NCBI GenBank assembly: GCA_024711325.1
Contig: JANJTC010000005.1
Location: 186,001-250,000, forward strand
Origin: Bacteriovoracaceae bacterium
GTDB taxonomy: Bacteria > Bdellovibrionota > Bacteriovoracia > Bacteriovoracales > Bacteriovoracaceae
Direction of reading: 5' to 3'
Length of the DNA stretch: 64,000 nucleotides
The position numbers and the translations under genes are program-made. Positions 46,807 to 56,196 of this stretch are shown piece by piece; the stretch's first letter is position 1, and the number at the start of each line of letters is the position of its first letter. Below the pieces are notes generated by a model. It worked only from the letters and a program-made list of their open reading frames with translations, was not told the DNA's origin and searched no databases.

Positions 46807-47562
46807 ATGAAAAAACTTATACTCCTTTCACTACTGGTATCCTTTAACTCCTTGGCGGGAATTCAAATCATCAGTGATTTGGATGATACAATAAAGATCA
46901 CCAATTCAGGTAATCTCTGGGAGTCAATTGGCTATGGAAGTGCTCGCAGAAAAGTTTACGCTGGAATGCCGGAATTTCTGGCCGCTTCACGCTCTTATGT
47001 GAATGCCTTGAATGTCATATCTTCTTCACCTCGAATTTTGAAGTATCAGGTTAAAAACCTTCTTAGAAAACATGAAATTCAAACTGAAAACATAGTATTA
47101 AACCGAAACTTCAATCGTCCCGGACATACAGAATATAAGACGAATGCGATTAAAGCTATGCTCGAGGCTTCTACCGACAATTTTATTCTTATGGGAGATG
47201 ATGTTGGAGAAGATCCGGAAATTTATGATGCTATCATTAAACTTTACCCATCCCGGATTCTGGCCAGTTATATTCACATTGTAAAAAATCGTACCGTCCC
47301 AGCAACCGCCATCAAATATTTTACGACGCTTGATCTTGCCATTTTGGAGCATCAAGCTGGTCGTCTGGCCGAAGAGAATGTTAGTGATGTCATCAATTCC
47401 ATCTTCAATGTCCGTGAATTAGAATCAGTTTTTCCTGAATTTTCCTATTGCCCTACGGAACGTTCGAATAATGCATCGTTTAGAGAAGCATCATATTCTG
47501 CTGATGCGTCAGCTCTTAACAATAAACTCACTGAGTACTGCTTACATGAATGGGATGATTAA
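46807..47562 (+). CDS. Exported App1-like HAD phosphatase, copy 1
   Basis: A signal peptide (about 1-17, ending SLAG) is followed at once by DLDDTIKIT (24-32), the DxDxT nucleophile motif of HAD enzymes in the DUF2183/App1 family. App1 of yeast is a phosphatidate phosphatase. Later motifs are VISSSPR (motif II) and MGDDVGEDPEIY (motif IV). The C terminus has two Cys. AAAAGG precedes the ATG. A paralogue lies 1.1 kb downstream beyond an alpha/beta hydrolase. Confidence 0.85.
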   Translation: MKKLILLSLLVSFNSLAGIQIISDLDDTIKITNSGNLWESIGYGSARRKVYAGMPEFLAASRSYVNALNVISSSPRILKYQVKNLLRKHEIQTENIVLNRNFNRPGHTEYKTNAIKAMLEASTDNFILMGDDVGEDPEIYDAIIKLYPSRILASYIHIVKNRTVPATAIKYFTTLDLAILEHQAGRLAEENVSDVINSIFNVRELESVFPEFSYCPTERSNNASFREASYSADASALNNKLTEYCLHEWDD

Positions 47563-47644
47563 AAAGACAAAACATTTAAAATAGGTAAAATAATGTCGTC
47601 ATTGAAGACTTCATTATGAATCAAAACTTTTCAAGGAAGATAAA

Positions 47645-48622
47645 ATGTTACCCCTTTTCCTGGCCAGTCTCATCAGTTTTGCACTTGCTGCTTTTAAACC
47701 TCTCGATCCGGAGTTAAAGAATTATCCTTATCCTTTTCCTGTCGAGTTTCTTGAGGTCAAAGTCAAAAATGAAAAGTATAAAATGGCCTACATGGATCTC
47801 AAACCTGAGGGCCAGATTAGAGGAAATATTCTTCTCCTTCATGGGAAAAATTTCTCGGGAAACTATTGGGAGAAAACAGCTAAGGATTTAGTTAAAGAAG
47901 GTTATCGGGTCCTTATGCCGGATCAAATAGGATTTGGAAAATCCAGTAAACCTGAAATGTTTCCTTATACCTTTCAATTATTGGCCACTTTCACTCATAA
48001 ACTCATGAGTCAGCAAAATTTGAAGAAATATATTGTGGTAGGGCATTCCATGGGAGGCATGCTGGCAACCAGGATGGCCTTAATGTACCCCGAAGAAATT
48101 CAGAAGCTCATTCTGGTTAACCCAATTGGTCTGGAAGATTGGAAAACACTGGTTTCTTATAAACCAGTGACCGAACTTTATCAGTCAGAGCTGAAAAACA
48201 ACGAAGAGAAAATCAGGAATTACCAGAAGGCCAGTTATTTTGATAACAAGTGGAAAGCTGAATATGAAAAGGGAATTGAAATCCTGGTTGGCTGGACCAT
48301 GCATAAGGATTATCCCCGCATAGCCTGGAATGCTGCCTTGACCGCAGATATGATTTTTACCCAACCTGTTGTCTATGAATTCAAAAATCTGCAAATGCCA
48401 ACCTTGCTCCTCTTAGGCACCAGGGATCGTACGGCCTTAGGTAAGGGCTGGGCTTCTGCTGAAATCAAAGAGCAAATGGGCCGCTATGACCTATTGGGGA
48501 AAGAAGTAATAAAGAGCATCCCTCAAGGAACATTAGTGGAGCTTCCGGGGCTAGGGCATATGCCGCAGGTCGAAAATTATGATCTCTATTGGAAGAATTT
48601 ATTGGCATTCATCAAAAAGTAA
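47645..48622 (+). CDS. Exported alpha/beta hydrolase
   Basis: An N-terminal hydrophobic signal (LFLASLISFALAA) is followed by an alpha/beta-hydrolase domain: oxyanion-region LLLHGKNFSG, nucleophile elbow GHSMGG, acid in LLLGTRDRTALG and His in LPGLGHMPQVE. The triad is complete. It lies between two App1-like phosphatase genes and may release acyl chains or other esters. AAGGAAG is a good SD. Confidence 0.87.
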   Translation: MLPLFLASLISFALAAFKPLDPELKNYPYPFPVEFLEVKVKNEKYKMAYMDLKPEGQIRGNILLLHGKNFSGNYWEKTAKDLVKEGYRVLMPDQIGFGKSSKPEMFPYTFQLLATFTHKLMSQQNLKKYIVVGHSMGGMLATRMALMYPEEIQKLILVNPIGLEDWKTLVSYKPVTELYQSELKNNEEKIRNYQKASYFDNKWKAEYEKGIEILVGWTMHKDYPRIAWNAALTADMIFTQPVVYEFKNLQMPTLLLLGTRDRTALGKGWASAEIKEQMGRYDLLGKEVIKSIPQGTLVELPGLGHMPQVENYDLYWKNLLAFIKK

Positions 48623-48641
48623 GAAGTTTAAAGTTTCGTAT

Positions 48642-48671
48642 ATGACAGGAATTAGTTCTAATTCCTGTCAT
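48642..48671 (+). promoter_or_regulatory. Perfect hairpin burying the next start codon
   Basis: Two 13-base arms (ATGACAGGAATTA and its complement) enclose the loop GTTC. The first two bases of the ATG at 48670 are the last two of the right arm. The AGGA that could act as SD (48647-48650) lies in the left arm. Folding would hide both. Confidence 0.75.
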
Positions 48672-49431
48672 GAAAAATTTTATTTTTACCTTCCTTGTTT
48701 TCTTTTCCTTAAACACCTTTGCTTCCATTGCCATATTGAGCGATTTAGATGACACCATAAAAATAACTCAATCCAGCGGCAGTGTGGGAGATTTATTAGG
48801 AGATAAAGTTTTTACGGCCATACCGGATTTTTTCCGGGCCACAAAAGACTACTCCAATGAATTGCACGTTCTTTCGGCTTCACCAGAACTCATCCGGGGC
48901 CATGTCACTCATGTCTTACATAAGCATGTTATCAGGTTTAAGAGCCTGACTTTAAGAGAAAGTATCCTGGAAGATAAATTCGATTTTAAATTACGTGAAA
49001 TTAAACGCATCCTGGACGCGAGTACTGATGATTTTATTTTAATTGGTGATGATTTAGGGGAAGATCCCGAGGTTTATAGCGCTATTGCCGGCCTTTATCC
49101 TAACCGTATTCTCGATGTATACATCCGGGTTATTAATGGCAGGCCTTTAAAAAAGAAAAAATCCCTCACCACCTATTACACTAGTTTTGATCTTTTCTTA
49201 AGAGAGTATGAGGCAGGCCGAATGGGTTACAGTTGGGTCAAGACGGCTTTGGATAAGCTGATAAAAGAAGTTAGAACAGAGTATATCTTTCCTAAAAAAG
49301 CTAAATGTCCTACCACTTATCATGTGTGGCAGTGGCAGTATGAGACCGATTTTTCTAACGATGCCCGTGCCCTGGTCCAGAAACTCACAGCTGCCTGTAG
49401 AGTAAGACAGTCAGTTAATATTCTCCCGTAA
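48670..49431 (+). CDS. Exported App1-like HAD phosphatase, copy 2
   Basis: A paralogue of the gene at 46807 with the same layout: signal peptide (about 1-18), DLDDTIKIT (25-33), VLSASPELI (motif II), STDDFILIGDDLGEDPEVY (motif IV) and a Cys-containing end. It lacks a normal SD, and its ATG sits in the right arm of a perfect 13-bp hairpin, so translation may be controlled. It belongs with the preceding hydrolase and phosphatase genes. Confidence 0.84.
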   Translation: MKNFIFTFLVFFSLNTFASIAILSDLDDTIKITQSSGSVGDLLGDKVFTAIPDFFRATKDYSNELHVLSASPELIRGHVTHVLHKHVIRFKSLTLRESILEDKFDFKLREIKRILDASTDDFILIGDDLGEDPEVYSAIAGLYPNRILDVYIRVINGRPLKKKKSLTTYYTSFDLFLREYEAGRMGYSWVKTALDKLIKEVRTEYIFPKKAKCPTTYHVWQWQYETDFSNDARALVQKLTAACRVRQSVNILP

Positions 49432-49493
49432 AACTCTTCAATCCTTATTGCAGTCTGCTAGAATAGTAGCACGAACTGTAAAAAGGAATGTGA

Positions 49494-50942
49494 ATGGATC
49501 TCTCGAATCTGATCTCTCAAGAAGAGTTAATTAAACGTAGTAGGCAGATAAAAAAAGTTTTTTTCTATCGGATTTGTGGGGCCGGCATGGGACCTGCTGC
49601 TGTGTTGGTTAAACAAGCGGGCTACGATGTGCATGGTGCTGACTCAGCTTTTTATCCTCCAATGAGCACTTTTCTGGAAACAACCGGAATTCCTTTATTT
49701 AAGTTAGAAGAAGCCACTCCTGAATTTCTGAAGCAATATGATTTAATCGTGGTTGGTAATTCTGTTTCTGGCAAAGCCGAAGTGGCGCGAATGATTGAGA
49801 AGGTGGGAGTGCCCTTTACTTCATTCCCTTCCGCACTTGGGTCACTGGTACTTAAAAACAAGAACGTAATTGGTATCGCCGGGACTCATGGCAAGACCAC
49901 TACGACCTATTTCATGACTCAAATGCTGGAGAAACTGGGACAGAATCCAGGGTACCTTGTAGGTGGTATTATTGAAGGGCGTGAGCCTGCCAAATTAGGT
50001 GATAAGTACTTTGTCATTGAGAGTGATGAATATGATTCCGCTTATTTTCATAAAATTTCCAAGTTTCGTTTATACGAATTAAAAAGCATGATTTTAACTT
50101 CACTTGAGTTTGATCATGCCGATATCTTTTCTTCAGTTGAAAAAATTGAAGATGAATTCAGAGATGTCATTCCTGGTATGAAATCAACCCTGATTTTTAA
50201 CCAAGAGTATGCCTCCGCCATGAAACTTTTTAATGAATACTTCGGTAAGAATCCCGAGCAGAAGTGGTACCTCTATGGCGAAGGTTCGGAAATTGGTCCT
50301 CACGATGTCAGAACTTTTGAAAATGGCTCCAGTTTCACTTTAATTTGGAAGGGCGAGAAAGTGTCTTTCGAATCAAGTGTTATCGGTCAGCATAATGTTC
50401 TTAACCTTGCCAGTTGTGTGATCTTCCTCTTGTCCGAGGGATTTTCAATTACTGACGTTCAAAAAGCATCCCTGGAAATTGGAATGGTAAAACGTCGTCA
50501 GGAAGTACGTGGAAGATACCGGGATATGGTAGTGATTGATGATTTCGCCCATCATCCACGGGCCATCACTGTGACCTTAGATGCTATTCGTGCCCGTTTT
50601 AAAAATAAAAAAATTATCACTATCTTCGAACCGATATCGGCGACTGCCCGGAGTGCTATTTTTCAAAGTGAATTCAGGGATTCACTGGCACTGTCAGATA
50701 AAGTGATTATTGCGAAGGCGAGCATTCCAACGACTGCAATAAATGGCAAAGATCTGGATGTGGATAAGCTGGCCCGGGAAATCTCCGGAATGGGGAAACC
50801 AACAGTTTGTGTCAGTAAGCTCGAAGAATTAAGGCACACTATCGATGAGAGCGCAGATAAGGATTCAGTTCTATTGGTATTAAGTAACCGCACCTGTTTA
50901 GGACTTTGGGAGTCGAACTTTGTTCAAGAACTTAAGACTTAA
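49494..50942 (+). CDS. mpl: UDP-MurNAc:L-Ala-gamma-D-Glu-meso-DAP ligase
   Basis: Mpl joins recycled murein tripeptide to UDP-MurNAc. A Mur-ligase of 482 residues with an N-terminal nucleotide-binding start (YRICGAGMGPAAVL), P-loop AGTHGKTTTT, VIESDEYDSA, LEFDHADIF and VIDDFAHHPRAI. The ESDEYDSAYF stretch and the missing MurC-type sequence point to Mpl rather than MurC. AAAGGAA precedes the ATG. The presence of Mpl indicates meso-DAP peptidoglycan recycling, matching mltD. Confidence 0.93.
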   Translation: MDLSNLISQEELIKRSRQIKKVFFYRICGAGMGPAAVLVKQAGYDVHGADSAFYPPMSTFLETTGIPLFKLEEATPEFLKQYDLIVVGNSVSGKAEVARMIEKVGVPFTSFPSALGSLVLKNKNVIGIAGTHGKTTTTYFMTQMLEKLGQNPGYLVGGIIEGREPAKLGDKYFVIESDEYDSAYFHKISKFRLYELKSMILTSLEFDHADIFSSVEKIEDEFRDVIPGMKSTLIFNQEYASAMKLFNEYFGKNPEQKWYLYGEGSEIGPHDVRTFENGSSFTLIWKGEKVSFESSVIGQHNVLNLASCVIFLLSEGFSITDVQKASLEIGMVKRRQEVRGRYRDMVVIDDFAHHPRAITVTLDAIRARFKNKKIITIFEPISATARSAIFQSEFRDSLALSDKVIIAKASIPTTAINGKDLDVDKLAREISGMGKPTVCVSKLEELRHTIDESADKDSVLLVLSNRTCLGLWESNFVQELKT

Positions 50943-52644
50943 GAGTCTTTACCTCACACTTTTTTGCTTCTCACTCAACTCATGCGCTCACTCTGTAAAG
51001 TGGGAGGGGAAGATTTCTGATCACGCCTCTTCTTACCAGAAGGCGCTAAAAAAGTTTAACAGCAAGATTTGTGTGCCAAAAGCTGAAAGCATTTTTGAGC
51101 AGTACCTCAGGGATTACCGTGGGCAGGGTTACTGGATTCCGGAACTTAATGAAGATGTGGATGTTGAGAGCATTAAGGCCTTACTTCCGCAGATGGAAAA
51201 AAAACTTGCCTGGATCAAAAATCAAAAAGAGCAGGTTAAGAAAAAGCCTTTTCCTAAAAATGCTGTAACAGCAAATGCTAAAAAAATCCTGAAAGAGCTT
51301 CTGGATCTAAAAAAGACGGAATTGAACACTGATGAAGAAAAAAAAGTGGCTTCCCGTAAGGCATCATTAAAGCTTTTAAGTCGCTTGCTCAAGACCTATG
51401 AAAAACTGGTCACAGATGTTTCCTTTCTTTCTAGTTTTCAATATCCGGTGGATCATCTGAAAAACCGTAAGGTCCATGATGGATTTAGGGACAAAGAAGA
51501 CCTTGAGTCTGTGAAGATAGCCAATTACACTTTCCTTTACAGGAAGCTTCTGGAAGACGGTGCTTACAATAAGGATCACACTGGTTCTGATATTTATCTC
51601 AGGACTACTCTGGATACTCTGCATTTTGAATTAAATTCTCATGGATTTTATCTAACTGAAGACGCTCGTTATGATTTGGATTTCGTCCTCTCTAAAATTG
51701 AATCAGAATTATCCAAAGGTAAAGATCGCATCATCGAGAGACTTACCGAATGGGAGCAAAGAACCGGAAGGACGTTGGATTTTTACCGTTCACTGACACT
51801 CCCCGAGAATCAAGTGCCTTCCATTGCCGGGGATAAATCCAGTACTGCCAATCGACAGCTCATTCGAGAGCATAATAAGGCGACCAATCGTTTGAAAGAG
51901 TTTGTTTATAGTAAACAAGCGGAAGTATATAATTACTGGCTTAATCAACCGGAATTACCCCGGGCCATTTTTGTTTTAGAAACGATCCTACTAAATGAAG
52001 TCGGAGGTGTTGATGGCGATGAAGCCTTGGAAAGAATGGATGTTGCCCGAGTGGTGATGAATCGTCTGGATAAACCGAAGTACTTGTCCATTGGGAATAA
52101 GGAATTCATTTATCCTTATCTGAAAAAAGTGACATCCGATTTTCATATAAAAAATGAAAGATGGCTGAATGCTTTATTTAAGCAGGGTGAGTTTTCTTTC
52201 ACTTATTATTATATGAGTGGAGTAGCGAAAATTTTCTGTCCAGACATGTCTCCTAATGCCAAAAAACTACGCAAAAAGAACGTGGAAATTGCCCTTCAGG
52301 TTCTAAAAGAGGAAAACACCTCCTTTCAAACCACCCGTTATTTTTCCCGGGCCAGTATGATCGGAAGGATCCATATGGACTCTATCTGGGAAGATTACAT
52401 TCCGTATCCAGAGCGACCGGGATTACTGGCAGAGGGTCAGGAGAGACTTTTAAGCGCTTTTAATAAAGGCGAATACACTTACCTTTATTCTTTTAAAGAT
52501 CCCGCCTTCGAGCTGTATCAGGTGGTTGAAATAAACGGTCGAAATTATGCTTTGGGTGAGAAAAACGGTATCAAACTCTTTTTTGGGCATCGTAATCCTC
52601 ACTATTTTAAATATTTCACCAAGACTGAAATTGGTCCTCAATAG
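50920..52644 (+). CDS. Lipoprotein with possible SleB-like cell-wall hydrolase region, 574 aa
   Basis: Starts with TTG inside the last 23 bp of mpl; GGGAG seven bases upstream supports it. The signal runs to lipobox LNSC (residues 19-22). A long helical middle (about 30-330, Lys/Glu/Leu-rich) precedes a region at about 350-470 with LLNEVGGVDGDEALERMDVARVVMNR, given here as LLNEVGG then DVARVVMNRL. This resembles the Glu-containing core of SleB-type hydrolases; that link is tentative. The coupling with mpl suggests a role in the wall. Confidence 0.7.
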   Translation: MFKNLRLKSLYLTLFCFSLNSCAHSVKWEGKISDHASSYQKALKKFNSKICVPKAESIFEQYLRDYRGQGYWIPELNEDVDVESIKALLPQMEKKLAWIKNQKEQVKKKPFPKNAVTANAKKILKELLDLKKTELNTDEEKKVASRKASLKLLSRLLKTYEKLVTDVSFLSSFQYPVDHLKNRKVHDGFRDKEDLESVKIANYTFLYRKLLEDGAYNKDHTGSDIYLRTTLDTLHFELNSHGFYLTEDARYDLDFVLSKIESELSKGKDRIIERLTEWEQRTGRTLDFYRSLTLPENQVPSIAGDKSSTANRQLIREHNKATNRLKEFVYSKQAEVYNYWLNQPELPRAIFVLETILLNEVGGVDGDEALERMDVARVVMNRLDKPKYLSIGNKEFIYPYLKKVTSDFHIKNERWLNALFKQGEFSFTYYYMSGVAKIFCPDMSPNAKKLRKKNVEIALQVLKEENTSFQTTRYFSRASMIGRIHMDSIWEDYIPYPERPGLLAEGQERLLSAFNKGEYTYLYSFKDPAFELYQVVEINGRNYALGEKNGIKLFFGHRNPHYFKYFTKTEIGPQ

Positions 52645-52683
52645 TCGGCTTTTATTTAAGTTTAATTATTCATAAAATTCTTT

Positions 52684-52712
52684 TTGATAAAACGCGGCAA
52701 CCACGGTATAAA
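52684..52712 (+). promoter_or_regulatory. Sigma70-type promoter of metK
   Basis: TTGATA and TATAAA are spaced by exactly 17 bp. The predicted start lies about 40 bp before the ATG, and CAGGAG (SD) sits in the short leader. No SAM riboswitch fold fits such a short leader. Confidence 0.75.
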
Positions 52713-52757
52713 ACGCCCATTAGATTATTATTTGTTTAGATACCAGGAGCTACGCTT

Positions 52758-53921
52758 ATGTTGAAAGATTATATGTTTACCTCTGAATCAGTAACTGAGG
52801 GTCACCCGGATAAGATTGCTGATCAGATTTCTGATGCAGTCCTGGACGCTATGCTTGCTCAGGATCCTAAGTCACGTGTTGCCTGTGAAACCCTCATCAC
52901 TACTGGTTTAGTTGTAGTTGCTGGTGAGATCACAACTGGTGCTAACGTTGACATCAACGATACTGTTCGTAAGACCATCAGAAAAATTGGTTATGACCAT
53001 TCAGATAAAGGCTTTGATGCCAATACTTGTGGTGTAACAATTGCTGTTGGAAAACAGTCTCAGGATATTGCTGTTGGAGTAAATGAAGGCGAAGGCAAAT
53101 TCCTTGATCAAGGTGCCGGTGACCAGGGTCTGATGTTTGGTTATGCGATCAATGAAACAGATTCGCACATGCCAATCACTATCGATCTATCTCATCGATT
53201 GGCCCAGAAACTTTCTGAAGTCCGCCACAACGGAATTCTCAAAGATCTTCGCGCTGATGGTAAGACTCAAGTTACAGCTCAATATATTGATGGAAAACTT
53301 TCTCGCTTGGATGCGATCGTGGTTTCTACTCAACACGCTGAGAGCATGACTCAAAAACAAATTGAAGAAGGGATCATGGAAGAAGTCATTAAGAAGACTG
53401 TTCCATCTCATTTAATCGATAAAAATACTAAATACTTCATCAACCCAACTGGTCGCTTTGTTATTGGTGGACCTATGGGGGATGCTGGTCTTACAGGTCG
53501 TAAAATCATCGTTGATACTTACGGTGGTCATGGTGCTCACGGTGGTGGAGCATTCTCTGGTAAGGATCCTTCGAAAGTTGACCGCTCAGCTGCCTATGCT
53601 GCCCGTCACATTGCTAAGAACGTAGTTGCTGCGGGACTTGCTGACCGCGCGTTGGTTCAAGTTGCTTATGCCATTGGTGTTGCTAAACCTATGTCTCTTT
53701 TGATTGATACATTTGGTACTGCTAAAGTTGATGAAGCAAAATTAACTGCAGCAATCAATGAACTTTTCGACATGAGACCGAAAGCGATCATTCAACGTCT
53801 TGATCTTCTTCGTCCAATTTATTCTGAAACAGCTGCTTACGGACACTTTGGTCGTACTTCTGCTCAAGGATTCACTTGGGAAAGACTGGACATGGTTGAC
53901 GCTCTTAAAGGCTTCTTCTAA
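52758..53921 (+). CDS. metK: S-adenosylmethionine synthase
   Basis: Forms SAM from methionine and ATP. The 387 residues (E. coli 384) include [51 protein letters not shown] and [16 protein letters not shown], all core motifs. It supplies SAM for the methyltransferases in this window. It has its own promoter and terminator, and the codon bias (GCT/GGT) suggests strong expression. Confidence 0.98.
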   Translation: MLKDYMFTSESVTEGHPDKIADQISDAVLDAMLAQDPKSRVACETLITTGLVVVAGEITTGANVDINDTVRKTIRKIGYDHSDKGFDANTCGVTIAVGKQSQDIAVGVNEGEGKFLDQGAGDQGLMFGYAINETDSHMPITIDLSHRLAQKLSEVRHNGILKDLRADGKTQVTAQYIDGKLSRLDAIVVSTQHAESMTQKQIEEGIMEEVIKKTVPSHLIDKNTKYFINPTGRFVIGGPMGDAGLTGRKIIVDTYGGHGAHGGGAFSGKDPSKVDRSAAYAARHIAKNVVAAGLADRALVQVAYAIGVAKPMSLLIDTFGTAKVDEAKLTAAINELFDMRPKAIIQRLDLLRPIYSETAAYGHFGRTSAQGFTWERLDMVDALKGFF

Positions 53922-53930
53922 TCAAATTTC

Positions 53931-53960
53931 AAAGGCCCTCTCCGGAGGGCCTTTTTTTTT
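53931..53960 (+). terminator. Rho-independent terminator of metK
   Basis: The 10-bp stem AAAGGCCCTC/GAGGGCCTTT with loop TCCG is followed by nine or more T. Confidence 0.95.
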
Positions 53961-53995
53961 ACCCATAACTTTCATTTCGCATTAAGATATCTGTT

Positions 53996-54226
53996 ATGCA
54001 GGAAATCTATTTTCTAGCTCGTCACACTCCCTTTTGGGCCATTCCACTTGTTGTATTAAGTGCGGAGTTTGCTTATCTCTTTTGGTTAAAAAGAAAAAAA
54101 GCTTCCGTCACTTTTTGTTTAATCATCGCTTTCATTGGTATTTCTGCCACCACATTTTATGTTTGGGCGGGAGGACCTGAGAAGTCGGTGAAGATCTTAA
54201 AAAAGCTGCACCGCGATCATCAGTAA
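53996..54226 (+). CDS. Small two-helix membrane protein, 76 aa
   Basis: Two hydrophobic segments (about 12-30 and 38-58) are separated by a basic turn WLKRKKAS, with a basic C-terminal tail. By the positive-inside rule the turn should be cytoplasmic. No family is recognised. It is flanked by the metK terminator upstream and a promoter region downstream. Confidence 0.65.
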   Translation: MQEIYFLARHTPFWAIPLVVLSAEFAYLFWLKRKKASVTFCLIIAFIGISATTFYVWAGGPEKSVKILKKLHRDHQ

Positions 54227-54305
54227 GTAGCATCAAAAATTGTCTTACAATTGACACCTATAAATTAAGTTTAGGAAATCATTGAGAATAGTCAGGGTCT
54301 GAAAA

Positions 54306-54333
54306 TTGACACTAAGACTCGGACTCTTGTAAA
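54306..54333 (+). promoter_or_regulatory. Candidate promoter of NtrC-type regulator
   Basis: TTGACA (54306-54311) and TGTAAA are spaced by 16 bp, followed by CGGAGG before the ATG at 54356. A second AATTGACAC lies at 54249-54257, so two TTGACA elements sit 55 bp apart. Confidence 0.5.
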
Positions 54334-54355
54334 TTGTTCTTCTTCGGAGGATCTA

Positions 54356-55870
54356 ATGGACGATATGAATTTCCTGCATCAGAGTTTTGATGGATCACTT
54401 CTTGCGAATTTTCCGCCTATCATCATTGTCGAAGATGATAAGCTTTTGGGGATCTCTCTTAAAAAATACCTCGAACAGACATTAAAATTAAAAGTGCTCC
54501 TGTTTTCGAGTTCGGAAGAGTGTCTAAATTATTTTGGACAATCTCATCCTAAAGAAACTCCTTTCTGCTTGGTAACAGATATTAGTCTTGAGCAGGGATC
54601 GGATGGTCTACTCCTGATTGATATTCTAAAGGATCGCGGTTTTGAGTTTGTATCAATTGCCATGACCGGTTTTGCCAGTGTTGAGACTGCTATTGCGGCC
54701 ACAAAGAAAGGCGTCTTCCACTATCTGACAAAACCCTTTGAACTCGAGAATTTAAAAAAGCTCGTCATTCAGGCATTGCAAACAAAACTCTCAACGGTTT
54801 TCCCGAGAGAGATAATAAGTGAAGGTGAAGGGGTCTTTGCTGATTCTCACCGGTTCCGAATTCCTTCTAAATTAAAAACGGAACGTCCTACTGTAGAGGA
54901 TTCATTTGAAGGCATGATTGGCCGCTCTCGCGCCATGAAAGATGTTTTTGAAAGAATAGGAAAAGTAGCTAAGACTGATTCCACCATTCTCATCATGGGC
55001 CCATCAGGCACGGGTAAAGAGTTAGTGGCTTCAGCGATCCATAAACTTTCCAGCCGTGGACAAAAAAATAGAATCTCTGTAAATTGCGGAGCAATTCCAG
55101 CTGAGCTACTTGAGAGTGAACTTTTTGGGCATGTTAAAGGGGCCTTCACCGGCGCCATCTCAAATCGAAAAGGCCGTTTTGAACTTGCTCAGGGTGGAAC
55201 CATCTTTCTGGATGAAATCGGAGATATGCCTCAGCTTCTTCAGGTAAAACTTTTAAGGGTTTTACAGGAAAGACAGATTGAGCCAGTTGGATCTTCTGAG
55301 AACCTGAATATTGATGTGAGAGTGATTGCCGCTACCCACAGAGATTTGGAAAAAGCTGTTCAGGAAGGAAGGTTCCGCGAAGATCTTTTCTATCGATTAA
55401 ATGTAATCCCAATCAGAATGCCGGCCTTAAAAGAGAGAAGGGAAGATATACCACTTCTTATCTCCCACTTCCTGGATCGTTTTGTTTCTGCTGACCGATC
55501 AAATGAGATTAGCTTTGCTCCACTTACCATGGACCTTCTGATGGGCTACGATTGGCCTGGAAACGTTCGAGAACTTGAGAACGTTATTGAACGACTGGTT
55601 ATCCTGCGTGGAGGATATGAAATTCTTCCTGAGGACTTACCGGCCAAAATTTTCCGCTCTAATCCTCTGGCGACTAATCAGTATAAGACGCTCTTTGAAT
55701 TGCCTGAAGTTGGTGTGGACCTGAAGCAGATTCTATCTGATATTGAAGACTCACTCATTCGACAGGCCATGAACCGGACTCAAGGTAATAAGAATCAAGC
55801 GTCTAAGCTTTTGACTCTTAATCGCACTACGCTGATAGAAAAAATGAAAAAGAAGAATCTGGAAATCTAG
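54356..55870 (+). CDS. NtrC-type sigma54-dependent response regulator
   Basis: The 504 residues form a receiver domain (about 20-145; phospho-acceptor D75, T104, K126), an AAA+ sigma54-interaction domain (about 187-415; Walker A GPSGTGKE 215-222, GAFTGA 262-267, Walker B TIFLDEIGD, arginine-finger region) and a Fis-type HTH at the end (NRTQGNKNQASKLLTLNRTT). All motifs for activating sigma54 holoenzyme are intact. No histidine kinase is adjacent, so the partner must be elsewhere. Confidence 0.95.
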   Translation: MDDMNFLHQSFDGSLLANFPPIIIVEDDKLLGISLKKYLEQTLKLKVLLFSSSEECLNYFGQSHPKETPFCLVTDISLEQGSDGLLLIDILKDRGFEFVSIAMTGFASVETAIAATKKGVFHYLTKPFELENLKKLVIQALQTKLSTVFPREIISEGEGVFADSHRFRIPSKLKTERPTVEDSFEGMIGRSRAMKDVFERIGKVAKTDSTILIMGPSGTGKELVASAIHKLSSRGQKNRISVNCGAIPAELLESELFGHVKGAFTGAISNRKGRFELAQGGTIFLDEIGDMPQLLQVKLLRVLQERQIEPVGSSENLNIDVRVIAATHRDLEKAVQEGRFREDLFYRLNVIPIRMPALKERREDIPLLISHFLDRFVSADRSNEISFAPLTMDLLMGYDWPGNVRELENVIERLVILRGGYEILPEDLPAKIFRSNPLATNQYKTLFELPEVGVDLKQILSDIEDSLIRQAMNRTQGNKNQASKLLTLNRTTLIEKMKKKNLEI

Positions 55871-55913
55871 CTCCTTACCAAATTTTAACTGGTGTTATTT
55901 TGACCACCTTTGA

Positions 55914-55950
55914 AAGTAAGAATACCTTTTCTCAAAAGGTATTCTTACTT
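55914..55950. terminator. Long perfect hairpin after the NtrC-type gene
   Basis: A 17-bp perfect stem (arm AAGTAAGAATACCTTTT) with the 3-base loop CTC. It lacks a long T run (CGTTTCG follows), so termination may be weak or need a factor. It lies 43 bp after the stop codon. This 326-bp intergenic stretch (55871-56196) also holds the 19-bp repeat and a tiny peptide gene. Confidence 0.6.
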
Positions 55951-55959
55951 CGTTTCGAG

Positions 55960-55978
55960 GTCAAAAAGCACCTTTGAC
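55960..55978. repeat. 19-bp repeat with inverted arms, copy 1
   Basis: GTCAAAAAGCACCTTTGAC (arms GTCAAA/TTTGAC, 7-bp spacer) is identical to 56632-56650. TTGACG at its end, then TACTTT after 17 bp, may form a weak promoter for the tiny peptide gene at 56025. CACCTTTGA also occurs once at 55905. Confidence 0.7.
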
Positions 55979-56024
55979 GATATTTCTATTCTCCCTTACT
56001 TTTAAAAGAAATGGAGAAATGAAT

Positions 56025-56096
56025 ATGAATTCTGTTTTATGGGTTTGCTTTATCATGCTCACATTTTTAGTCATGAGTCTTAAACTGCTAAGTTAA
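56025..56096 (+). CDS. Tiny hydrophobic peptide, 23 aa
   Basis: The frame encodes a single membrane helix (SVLWVCFIMLTFLVMSLKLLS) after Met-Asn. GGAG lies eight bases before the ATG at 56025; an ATG two codons earlier is too close to it. The composition and SD favour a real small membrane protein. It sits downstream of the first copy of the 19-bp repeat and 100 bp before the first of the two secreted paralogues. Confidence 0.5.
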   Translation: MNSVLWVCFIMLTFLVMSLKLLS

Positions 56097-56196
56097 ATCG
56101 TTGCACTTGATTTGCTACAAAGATTTTCTATTCATTTCCTCATCACTTCCTCAAGCGCTTATACTCCTGTCTCTTAATTCATCTAAGGAGACCCTT

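Noticed and set aside
52645-52757. SAM riboswitch upstream of metK
   Set aside because: A good promoter leaves a leader of only about 40 bases, too short, and no SAM aptamer core is visible.
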